Assembly (NCBI RefSeq): GCF_963576675.1
Contig: NC_088916.1
Location: forward strand, 3,549,001-3,613,000
From: Euphorbia lathyris
Lineage: Eukaryota > Streptophyta > Magnoliopsida > Malpighiales > Euphorbiaceae
Length of the DNA: 64,000 bases
Reading direction: 5' to 3'
Part shown: positions 23,781 to 33,565 of the stretch, piece after piece
How positions within the stretch are numbered: the first letter of the stretch is position 1
How the letters are laid out: each line of letters starts with the position of its first letter
Translations under genes and position numbers: made by a program
The notes under the pieces: generated by a model
The model's input: only the letters and a program-made list of their open reading frames with translations
What the model was told of the DNA's origin: nothing
The model's database searches: none

Positions 23781-25790
23781 TCAGGGACAAGCAAACGTCC
23801 CAAAGGTAGTGAGGACGAGAGCTGGGTAGTTACTGCACTGGTTGCTGGTGGTCCCGTTGATGGTTCCGTGATTCCTAGTTTTCTAATACATGTTGCCTTA
23901 CGGATGTTGGGAGGAGAGATTCGGTCGTTTCTGACATGCTACAACAGATCATCAGCATGCCGAGATTTGTGTCAGTGGTTTTCTGGTGCGTCACCCGAGG
24001 TAAGAATAATATAGTGTGTCAACATTTATTGTAATTCGTATTTTTAACTATAAACATACAAAACATTCTGTAATTGTATAAATTGTATATGTGTCATTTT
24101 ACAGCTGAGGGAGATGATCGAGAGGACTGGTTTGTCTCACCTTCCACGTGCCATGTTCAGGAACCTCGACACTCCGCTATTGACTGCGTTCGTGGAGCGG
24201 TGGCAGCCCGATACGAACTCCTTCCACATGCCGTTCGGTGAGATGACTATCCAGCTGCATGATGTGTGGCAGATTCTTCGGATCCTGATCGACGGTCCGA
24301 TGGTGTCCGAGTCTCCCCCTATTGACTCGCTTCATGCCATGTGCATGATGATGTTTGGGGTGAGTCAGGCTGATCTTCTGTTGCCGACTAGTCATTTATG
24401 GGCAGGTGGAGGTGTATTTGTTGGGGCTGTACAGGGGCTACTCGCTGAGGGTAGGGATGACGCTACTCGGGCCACAGCGTGGATGTGGTTTATGCTTGGA
24501 TCCACTCTGTTTGTTCACAAGAGTGGAGATAGGATTAGGCCGACCCATCTTCATGAGGTTTACAGGGTGTCAGCGGGGCAGCTGGACTATCATGGGGGTC
24601 TGCCACACTAGCCATGTTGTACCGGCAGCTGGGGATAGCGAGCAGAGGAGACTGCTCAGGTATATGCGGATGTTTGACCCTACTGTAGGCATGGATATAT
24701 TAGTATTTTCCGGTTTTCCGGCCGCATAGAGGAGCTCACCTGATCCCAGCTGACTATGCCCGTGCACTGAGATGGGAGGTCGGGGTACCAGGCAAGACGA
24801 CCGCCCGACTAGATACCTTTCGGGGGCAGCTGGATCGTATGACGGCAGCAGAGGTATTTTATAAAATTTTAGAATTTATTTAATTATTATTTATAGTATA
24901 TTATTTTTTTATCGAGTATTACTTTTTTCCAGGTGACGTGGTTGCCTTATGGTCCTGTCGCTGATGATGATCGGCTTCGAGTGTCCTACGCCGGTTGGAT
25001 ACGGTGTAGAGACATCGTCGAGCCGTATATGCCCGACCGAGCGCTGCGACAGGTCGGATATACTCAGCCTATCCCAGCTGAGCGTATTAGACCTGATAAA
25101 GCAGTACGACCATGGAAGTCATTATCGTACAGGCTCACGCATTCCTTAGTCACAGTTGAGGACACCTGGCGGAGATTTCCATCGGCTCGGGGCATTGATC
25201 GGAGGAGATGCCGACCAGTTGGATACGATCCCACTACCTGTGATCCTGCTTATATGGATTGGTATATGCAATATTCGCATCCCCATCTCCTTCATGCACC
25301 ACAGGCTGGACCGGTACAGCATGCTCGCGCCAACAGCGAATTTGTAAGTTTATTATTATTTAATATTATTATTTAGTATTAGTTTATATGTGTTTAATTT
25401 TTAATATTTATTTATTACTTTTTTTTTTGCAGTGGGTTAGCTGGTTGTGGCGTGTCACCCAACTATCGACTACCCACCGATCTGACGAGGATGTTCCACG
25501 CATTAAGAGGGAGATGGATGAGTTTATGGATGCGTGGCGTCGGGCGAGCTGATTTTTTGTTGTACACATTCATACATTTAAACACTTTTTGTTGTAGATA
25601 TTAAATTTACTCTATTACGTTTATAAACATATTATAAATGTTTATGTTTATTAATGTTTATTTTAATTTTTATGTTTTTAAATTTTTTTTGTTAAGTACA
25701 TTTATGTAGTTACGGGCTTAACGGACTATTTACGGGTTTAACGACCTATTTACGGGATACATAAGCTTTTTTTTTTTGCTCTCTCGATAC

Positions 25791-25980
25791 ACGGGCGTGT
25801 GAAGATCACGCCTTCCCGTGTGGTCGGACGTGATAGCCCTACGCCTCACCGTGTGGTCGGACGTGATAGTTCCACGTCCGACCACACGGTGAGGCGTAGG
25901 CCTATCACGCCCGACCACACGGGAAGGCGTGATCTTCATACGCCCCACCATGAGGTGAGGCGTGATGTCCATACGCCCGT
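25791..25980. repeat. Right palindrome cluster with a 72-nt-arm hairpin
   Basis: Bases 25793-25864 and 25874-25945 are reverse complements with 3 mismatches in 72 by my count, separated by a 9-nt loop. Units such as GGTCGGACGTGATAG and CACGCCCGACC alternate in the arms. A further GAGGCGTGAT...ATACGCCCG unit follows to 25980. The cluster is downstream of the PMD stop and about 100 bp from the right end of the element. Confidence 0.9.
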
Positions 25981-26090
25981 GCATCGAGAGAGAAAAAAAT
26001 AGCTTTTTCCACCCCAAAACCTATAAAAGGGTAATTTCGTCCTTCCACGGGGCTAGGGATGGGAAATTGGGGCTGGGTTTAACAACACCC

Positions 26091-26347
26091 ATATTAAATT
26101 CTAAATAATATATTATTGACTCCTAATTTATAAACCATAATTCTTATAATATATTAAAAATAATGATTTACGTAGTTTAATATAATTCAAATTGTTACTT
26201 GAATAATTCAAGATAACTTTTTGAAACTGAATTTCTATGTAAATTTTTCTAATTACTTTAGGGATTTTTATATGAAAATTAAAATTAATTATAAAAATTA
26301 TAATTAAACCATATTATAAAAATTAATTCTAAATATGTCACTATTTT
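26091..26347. other. AT-rich repeat DNA flanking the PMD element
   Basis: No gene. Segments such as TATATTAAAAATAAT and TAATTTATAAA recur at 27640-27790, and the stretch before 26347 is the left part of a repeat whose other copy lies at 22190-22315. Confidence 0.45.
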
Positions 26348-27141
26348 TTTTTGAAAGAAAATTTCATTAATGAGCCTCAAGCGGGCAGAGAACATGGTTT
26401 ACATCAAAAAGAAATCTAGGAGTTTGCTCAAAAACCACGAGACTGATAACAAAACGCGATTCTCTAGCTAATGTATGAGCAATCACATTTGCTTGTCTCT
26501 GAGTAAAAGTGACCGAATAAGAGTCACGAGATTTAGGTAATGTACGACATTGTGTAATAAGATCACCGAATTCCGTTATGTCATCAATATTTGAGTGAAT
26601 GGCGTCCACCACCACATTGGCATCCGATTCAAACACTACTCGTTGATACCCACGAGAAGCAACATATTTAATAGCTTCTAATAACGCCCGAGCTTCACAT
26701 TCATTTACTGGGGGAGTGCCATCGATCCGACATATCCTCCCTACCACAAATCTACCTTCCCAATCATGTATAGCAGCTCCAATTCCAGCCTGCATCGAAT
26801 AAGGAAAAGACGCAGCATCCACATTACATTTTAGGATATTAGCAGGTGGACGGTGCCATGATGTGCACGATATATCAAGTGCAGGTCTAGCAGCAATTTC
26901 ACGCGACTGCTTCGCCCGATACTAATCAGTTATTTGTTCAATAGCACTTCGGACCGTGCGAAATACCGAGGGGGCCGTGTGATTCCAAAGCTTCTTCATT
27001 ACGTTGTCGCCAAATCATCCATAAAAGTGCGAGAAATTTCCCAAAGCAGTATGTTGATGTTCCTGCTAGAACTCGAAACATGAGGTCCCTGCGCCTTCAG
27101 CCGAGTCATGCATCATGTTCGCCAAACCAGCTTCCCTAATG
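26348..27141 (-). pseudogene. LINE-3, 3' end only (RNase H), minus strand
   Basis: On the minus strand, after a linker (RRQRNEKLWNHTAPSVF in one frame), an RNase H domain reads KCNVDAASF, NECEARALLEAI, FESDANVVVDAI and QANVIAHTLARES, stopping at 26367. A T-run at 26344-26352 on the plus strand is the poly(A) tail. The 13-bp duplication ATGTCACTATTTT occurs at 26335-26347 and 27142-27154. Frameshifts and stops upstream of about 26880 show decay. It is a 5'-truncated insertion into an AT-rich repeat. Confidence 0.9.
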
Positions 27142-27256
27142 ATGTCACTATTTTCTATATATTATAAATAAAGCATATTTTTATACTCTAATTTATAATT
27201 TGGATAAATCCTAAATCTTAATTTTATTTTTATCCTAGACCTCTAATTTATAAATT

Positions 27257-27633
27257 GGCATAATACCCATTTAATTTCCCAAACTAAGACTTCAAAGTCA
27301 ACCAGGACCTTAATAAAAATTATCAATGAAGTCCCTGAACTAAGCAAATATTATCGATTGAGTCCTCATTCTATACAAAAACCATCAATTGAGGTCTCAT
27401 CGAAAATCATTCGGTTGAACAGTTTCAGATTCTCTTCCCCAAACCGTTTTGAACTAACACATAGATTATTACCGTCTATATCAAATAGTCACATTTTTTT
27501 TTAATTTTAGAATAGAATGATGACTCAATTGGTGATTTTTGCTTAATTCATAGATCTGATTTATGATTTTTATAGTTTAGGGTTTTAATTGACTATGAAG
27601 TTTTAGTTTGGGAAACCCAATGGATGTAATGCC
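27257..27633. mobile_element. Fold-back MITE (377 bp)
   Basis: The left arm begins GGCATAATACCCAT and contains TTTCCCAAACTAAGACTTCA and ATTGAGTCCTCATTCTAT. The complement of the right arm begins GGCATTACATCCAT and has TTTCCCAAACTAAAACTTCA and ATTGAGTCATCATTCTAT. The arms are about 130 bp. There is no coding capacity. Confidence 0.8.
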
Positions 27634-28300
27634 TTATAAAGTCTAGTTCTTAAAATATATTAAAAATAATCAAATTATTATTTGATATAATTTTAGATAA
27701 TTTTTTAAAATTGAGTTTTGTATAAATTTCCCATTACTTTTATTGGAAAATTTAAATGAAAATATAGTTTTTCACAACTATACCACATCATTATTTGAAT
27801 TATGTTAAATAAAAAAATATTATTTTTATTATATTTTAAGAATTAAAATTTATAAATTAGGAATCCATGATATATTTTTTAGGATTAAAAAGTATGTATT
27901 GATATTTAAAATTTATGAATTTGGGTATAAAAATATATATACTTAGTAATATATAAAATAATGATATATTTAGAATAAGGTTTTGTAATATAAGACACTG
28001 TAAATAATTCATCAGTTATGACTACGTGTAATTTACCCTTTCAATCAACCCTACTCAGCCCATATTACATTTATATTGGGCTCAAATTGGGCCGGGCCAG
28101 TAAGTAAACTAATTTTGCAAGCTCACTCTGTCCTACTAATTCAATAAACTTAAAAGATAAATTAAAAATTAAAAATTAAAAATTAAAAATTAAATATTAA
28201 ATTCTGATTATGAATAATCAAAAGGAAGCAAACTTTGATTAAAAAAAATGAAGCAAACTGAAATTTAATTAATTACTTCAATAAAATCTAATAAATATTA
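27634..28300. other. AT-rich DNA with a simple repeat
   Basis: No gene. Parts repeat the 26100-26340 sequence, and 27790-27960 looks like an inverted, diverged copy of 27145-27250. A simple repeat of TTAAAAA occupies about 28158-28196. Confidence 0.45.
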
Positions 28301-28375
28301 TACTAAATGATTCGGAATATATATATTTTCCGACCCAAGACTAGGTCCAAGGGCCCGGGAGCCCACACCAATTTC

Positions 28376-28386
28376 CTATAAATACC
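28376..28386 (+). promoter_or_regulatory. Probable LTR TATA box of the Tat element
   Basis: CCTATAAATACCCC lies about 270 bp before the gag start. The stretch from about 28300 to 28600 is probably the 3' portion of the 5' LTR. The LTR end is not certain; a TTTGGTACGGTGAAGG stretch at about 28600-28615 may be a degraded primer binding site. Confidence 0.45.
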
Positions 28387-28649
28387 CCTAACAAGGGAAG
28401 GGGAAAGGGGGACTTCTTGAATGAACCTTCCGGGTAACCCCATATCTTCTCGAATATTTCCTTTATAAATCCTCTTTGAATATCTAACTGTCTTGATCGT
28501 CGGAGTGTTCCCAGGGACCGCTCCCCGCATAGAGACGACCCCCGAGGAGCTCGGAACTCTCCGAAGAGAGCTCGGATCACTGTTTCGCATATCCTAATTA
28601 TTTGGTACGGTGAAGGTGGAATACAAGTGACCTCAGAGCCTCCAGCGAG

Positions 28650-30410
28650 ATGCAAACACCAACTGAGTCCACTCCAATGGAAGCGCCGGAAGTTGGGGCA
28701 AACAGCTCTATGACGAACGTGGAACGGTCCGCACCGGTCATCCCTATTTCCCCTAGAAACCTGGCACCACTGATGGAGGAGGTAAGCCCGGAAGAAGAGG
28801 AGACTTACAATACTACACAACTCCTCAGTGCGATACAGGGTTTTCAAACCACTCAAGCTGTTCATACGGCGGCTCAGATGAAGATCATAGAACAACAGAG
28901 AAGCTTGCAGGAGGAAAACGCCAAAATCTGGCAATACCTCAAAACAACAGCGGAGACACAAAGAGAAGGCGTGTCCCTGGGGCAGTCCTTAGGACCCGAG
29001 ATACCCATGGGGAGAGGGGCCGATGCCGCCACAGCCGGAGGAAACGACGTACCACGGGAAGAGACAACGGCCGCGAACAACGAAGACACGTTGGAACTGA
29101 AGATCCAGCGCTTTTTAGACAAGAGAGCCCTCAGAGGCGTCATGGGAGGAAGTATCATCTCCAGCAAGACGCCGCTAGTACAAAGAATCATCGAGACAAG
29201 GTTCCCACGAGACTGGAAGGCTCATCGCCTATCATAATATTCGGGAACCGAAGACCCAAATGACCACGTGGCCTCCTTCATGAGCACTATCAACCTATAT
29301 TGAAAAGACGAGGACATCATGTGCAAAGTTTTTCCCACCACACTCTTGTCCAGTGCCCAAGAGTGGTATTAAGGACTGGCTCCTGAATCAATTGACTCGT
29401 TCGATCTACTAAAAGACCTTTTCCTCTCCCGTTTCGCCATGGCAGCAAAGGTAAGAAAGATCAGCTCGGACCTCAATGGGCTCAAGTAGCGGGCCTCAAC
29501 CTAAAGGTAGCCCATGATGCCCTAGCAAAGGGAACCTCATGCGAGCCCCTAAAGCAAAAGTGCTTCAGAAAGATGCCGCGATCCTTCGAGGAGCTCATGA
29601 CCATGGCACAGACCTTCATCCGATATGACGACTGCGATCGGCCGACAGGGTACGGGGAATCAGAAAGGGACAAGGCCAGAGGAGATATGCGCAAAGAGGA
29701 AAAAAGCAGACCGACCGCAGAAGCACGAGACGAAGGCCAGGCACGCAGGGAGGCCCCCATACCTTTCCCAGCGCGGGTCGAGCGGGCAAACCTTGAGCGC
29801 AGAGGGGACCGATCTCGTGGGAAGGAAGTACATTATGCTACTCAAAACCAGCCTCGCTGATATGCACACCTGACTCCGCCAGCGGACAAAAGGAAGACCC
29901 GTGTCGAGAAAGAATACTGCAAATACCACAAATCCTCCGAACACTCCACGGAGAACTGCTATCAACTACAGAATGAAATCGAGCGAATCACAAAGCAAGG
30001 TGTGCCACCGAAAACCATCAGACAGAGGGAACAGAGCCCGAAGCAACGCGACACCAGCAGAACAGATGAGGCAAAGCGACCAAGATTCCACGGAGAAATC
30101 CATGTCATAAGAGAGGGAGCGCCGGCACTATGTCCGAATCCGGAGAACTCCCGAAAGAGAAAAGCAGCTGATCAGACCTTGACACTACAGGCACCACTCC
30201 GGACCAGCCATTCGGAGGCCCTCGTAGTCACCATCAACATTACCGGCTTTAAAACGCATCGGGTGCTGGTGGACACAGGAAGCTCGGTGAACCTGCTTAC
30301 CTGGAGAGCGCTCCGCGCTATGAAGAATACTCACATGGCCCTCCGTGTCGGAACTTTTCCCCTGGTTGGTTTGTCAGAAATAGAAGTCCCCGTAAAGGGA
30401 GTCATCTGTC
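28650..30410 (+). pseudogene. gag: Tat-type gag and start of protease, broken
   Basis: The first block (28650-29237, 195 residues) is a low-complexity N-terminus with a coiled-coil-like QQRSLQEENAKIW. In the following frames the retrotransposon gag core can be recognised (DPNDHVASFMSTI, AQEWY, FDLLKDLFLSRF), interrupted by stops near 29236, 29300, 29370 and 29488. A CKYHKSSEHSTENC stretch is a zinc-knuckle-like motif. The aspartic protease starts near 30230 with VLVDTGSSVNLL. The reading stops at the Sirevirus insertion. Many stops and shifts make it a pseudogene. Confidence 0.85.
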
Positions 30411-31752
30411 TGTTGAAACACCTTTCCACATGATTTTGATTTGACAAAATTATTTAAGTAAAATTAAATATATTCTAAACACACTAAGTTTAAATGCTTT
30501 GATTTATTATACTAATGTGTTTGTTCAATGTTGAGTTAAAATTATTTATAAGACATAAAGAGTAAAAGGCCAAAGCCCAATACGGAAGTCAAAGCCCAAG
30601 TCAAACAGATCAAGACAACTCGGCCCGCGTGTGCAAAACGCTGTCGTTATGATCAAAACGCAACTCAGCAAGAGAAGGATCTAGAAGACCTTCGTTGAAC
30701 AACTTCGGAGTGAAGCCGCTGAGTTGAATCGACAAAGAGTACGAGACAGCAGCTGAGCAAGAACAACTTCCAGACAAAGTAATTCCACTTTGGGTAAAGT
30801 TCAGAAGACACAGAACGTTGTCTAGTTAACCTTACCATAAATGGAGAGACATTCTGCCGAGCTGACTAAAAGCTGCTCAACACTGACCGAGGACAGAAGA
30901 TACTCAAATCTGATTGGCCGAGAGCTCTGAGCAAAACTGAGTGACAACGATAGGAAGCCGTTTCCCTCCAACGGTTATTTCGAAATTCGAAATGACCGAT
31001 GCCTCAGACGTCTCTATAAATAGAGCCCTTCAGTTGCTTCATTCCACACAGAACTTGATCAAGCCATTACGCTGACCAAAATTCTACGCAAAGTTCTGCA
31101 AGAAAAAGCAAAGCAATTCTTACACCAAATTCTATATCTTTTGTATAAAAGGCTAGAGTGATTATTCAATCATCTAAAGTGTCTTAGCAATTGTTGTTTA
31201 GGACAAATCTTTATCATTTCTAGAGATTAGAAAGGAGAGGCTGAGTACTCGGTTATAGTACTCAGCGAGAGTTTAGGAGTGAGTAGAGGTATAGAGGAAG
31301 GTACTATTGTTATACTCAGCTTCTAAGTTGTAAAAGGTTTGATGCTCTACCATTAAAGAGCTCAGTAGAGAATTTGAAATCTCGGAACGTGTTCCGGGGA
31401 CAGGACGTAGGCTTGGAGGCCAAACCTGGATAAATCTGTTGAGTAATATCTTTCTAACCTTAAACTCCTTAATATATATATTGCTTGCTTAAACAAAACT
31501 GACCAAGTAAAGAGGTCACGCTGAGTTGTGTGTATTGAGTATCTGAGCTCAGGAATAGACTCAAAGTGCTATCTCCTGACTCAACGAAAGAAGCTGACTT
31601 AGTCACCAGTTGACTAAGCTAGTGTCTTATTAACTCAGCACACTGTGTAATCCTTTTTCAAAGAAAAAGAAGTCAGCCTTAACGTACTTAAATTTTAAAT
31701 AGTTCCTATCCCCCCCCTTGGAACTAACTTGTTACGTTATAAGGGACCAACA
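30411..31752 (+). repeat. 5' LTR of E2 (1342 bp)
   Basis: TGTTGAAACACC...GGGACCAACA. It contains TATA box CTATAAATAG at about 31013-31022, preceded by a palindrome-like TTTCGAAATTCGAAA, and near the end a C-run flanked by AGTTCC and GGAACT. Transcription should begin about 30 bp after the TATA box. Confidence 0.95.
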
Positions 31753-31754
31753 AG

Positions 31755-31766
31755 TGGTATCAGAGC
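31755..31766 (+). other. Primer binding site of E2 (tRNA-iMet)
   Basis: TGGTATCAGAGC, two bases after the LTR end. Confidence 0.95.
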
Positions 31767-31814
31767 TTAAAAGCTCTCTGTGAAAGGTTTAACTACCTTG
31801 AGCTGATCCCCACT

Positions 31815-33560
31815 ATGGCTGAAAACAGCACTCGGTTTCTCCCAGGAACCCAGACAACTCAAATCTTACCTGAGGGGCTGTCCAGTACGCGGCCTCCCCT
31901 ATTATTCGGGTCTAACTATACCTTCTGGAAGAATAGGATGAAAAACTTTATTCAGGCAACAAACATGAGTGCATGGCTTTCAATAGTCCAAGGCTCGTTT
32001 GTTCCTGTTGAAGTAGTGGCTGGCCAAACAGTTGTCAAAGCTGAGGCCAAATGGACAGAGTATGATCTCAAGAAGCTACAAAAAATCACGCTTCAGCTAT
32101 AAATATGCTTCACTATGCGCTTGATGCTGCAGAATATAATAAGATATCAGGTTGTGAGTCGGCGCAAGAGATCTGGAAGAAGCTGGAAGTCACCTACGAA
32201 GGAACCAACAAAGTGAAGGAGTCCAAGGTGAACCAGTAGATGAGACTATACGAGTTGTTCTAAATGAACGATGATGAAGGAATATCTGACATGAATGCAA
32301 GGTTTACAAACATCATCAAAGAGCTCAAGAGACTTGGGAAGATCTTCACCGAGGAAGAACAAGTCAAGAAGATTCTTAGGAGTCTTCCAAAAAACTGGCA
32401 AGCAAAGAAGACAGTTGTTGAGGAAGCTCAAGACTTAACCACCTATAAATATGATGAACTCATCGGCTCACTGCTGACCCATGAGATCTCGATGAAGAAT
32501 TTCGAGGTGAAGGAAAAGTCTGAAGACAAGAAGCAAAAGTCTCTTGTCATGAAAGCTGACTCCACTGATGAGAGCTCAACAGATGATGAGGAGATGGCTA
32601 TGTTCACCAGGAAGATGAAAAGGCTGTTAAAAAAGAATGACAAATATTCTAAGAAGCCTTACAGAAAGTTTGATAAGTATAAAGCTGAGTCCAGCGACAG
32701 CAAATCCAAGAAGGACAACTCAAAGCCCATTACATGCTTTGAATGTCATCAAACTGGCCATATTAAGTCAAGCTGCCCCACACTGAGGAAAGAAAGGAAG
32801 AACGGCAAAAAGGCAATGGTGGCAACATGGAGCGACAGTGATGAGTCTTCATCATCAGAAGCTGATGCCACTGAGTCAGCAAAGATCTGTTTTATGGCTG
32901 ACGAACTTGCTGAGCCGTGCATCTCTGAGCATGCTGACCCCTCCATTAAATCTGACGATGAGGAGCAATCAAATGAGGTAATATCACTTCCCCAGCTCAG
33001 AAATGAAATGGTTAATGCCCTGAGTGACCTCTACACACTTGTCAAAAAGTGTAATAAGAAAATTAGAGCACTCAGCAGGCGGTGTGACGAGGTTGAGGAG
33101 GTCAAACTGAGTGACCTTCGATATCTTCTTCAGGACAACTCAGATTTGCATAGTAACATCGGAATTATGCAAAATTTTGTCTCTGAGGTCCAATCAGATT
33201 CCAAGAAACTGAGAAAGGACGTCACATCCATTCAGAACCAACTAAAGGTTCCAAACAAAAGAAATATTCCTCTGAATGCTCAGTACCGAAGTACTGGTCA
33301 GCAGAGATGGAATCCCCAGCGGAATGTCCAGTGTGACTTCTGTGGGAAGAAAGGACACACCACAAAGGTGTGCTGGCACGCTCAGCACTGGGGTGCTGAC
33401 CAGTCAGTGAAAAATCCTAAACGGAAGGTCAGCTGTGGCTTCTGTGGAAAGAATGGCCATACTGTCCAAGTATGCCGCCATAAAAATAAAATATGATGCT
33501 TTACCTGTTGAACCTAACAAGCAAGGACCTAAAAAGAATTGGGTACCTAAAAGTAACTAG
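31815..33560 (+). pseudogene. gag: E2 gag, broken
   Basis: The start is ATG 31815 (MAENSTRFLPG). The UBN2-like core is disrupted by an insertion in an A-run near 32083 (frameshift), a stop at about 32238 and another at about 32262. From 32264 the frame is open for 410 residues, with a Lys/Asp/Glu-rich middle and three CCHC knuckles (CFECHQTGHIKSSC, CDFCGKKGHTTKVC, CGFCGKNGHTVQVC). A one-base gain in an A-run at about 33488 then stops it early; the family stop is TAG 33558-33560. Gag would form particles and package RNA. Confidence 0.92.
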
Positions 33561-33565
33561 TTACA

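Larger units (their letters stand above)
22519..25552 (+). pseudogene. Plant mobile domain (PMD, MAIN-like) gene, broken
   Basis: A six-exon model fits: ATG 22519 with a short exon to about 22555; 23029-23401; 23788-24000; 24105-24852; 24933-25342; 25433-25552 (TGA). Junctions are GT...AG (for example GTAAGAAT and TTTTACAG). The protein has a basic/acidic N-terminus and then the PMD core: GGPVDGSVIPSFL, CYNRSSACRDLCQW, TGLSHLPRAMFRNLDT, FVERWQPDTNSFHMPFGEMT and, after a break, LAMLYRQLGIASR. MAIN-like PMD proteins act in silencing and meristem or cell maintenance in plants; the role of transposon copies is unknown. Exon 4 has a frameshift near 24590 and in-frame TAG codons near 24690 and 24700, so this copy is dead. 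The exon borders are my reading. Confidence 0.78.
22376..26090 (+). mobile_element. PMD-carrying element with terminal inverted repeats (about 3.7 kb)
   Basis: The left end reads AAACCCAGCCCTAATTT then TAGCCCCGTG and AAATACCCTTT; the complement of the right end (about 26030-26085) reads AAACCCAGCCCCAATTT then TAGCCCCGTG and AAATTACCCTTTT. About 57 bp can be aligned. Inside are a PMD gene with introns and, near each end, a cluster of GC-rich palindromes. PMD domains are known from plant transposons (including Mutator-like and gypsy elements) and from the MAIN/MAIL host genes. No recognisable transposase is present, so it may be a non-autonomous element that carries or captured a PMD gene. The exact ends and duplication are uncertain. 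Confidence 0.68.
28300..30410 (+). mobile_element. Tat-type Ty3/gypsy element, 5' part (leader, gag, protease)
   Basis: Gag and protease lie here; the same element resumes at 52048 with the rest of protease, RT, two RNase H domains and integrase. The break at 30410 is the insertion of Sirevirus E2, flanked by CTGTC (30406-30410) and CTCTC (52048-52052). Coding sequence continues in frame across the join once one duplication copy is removed. A second, archaeal-type RNase H before integrase marks the Tat/Ogre lineage. Confidence 0.88.

Noticed and set aside
22519..25552. PMD gene as a functional host MAIN-like gene
   Set aside because: A frameshift and two in-frame stops in exon 4, and enclosure by inverted repeats, indicate a transposon-borne pseudogene.
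28341..28961. 206-codon minus-strand open frame opposite the Tat gag
   Set aside because: Shadow of the gag/leader region; no motif, and it crosses the LTR-gag boundary.
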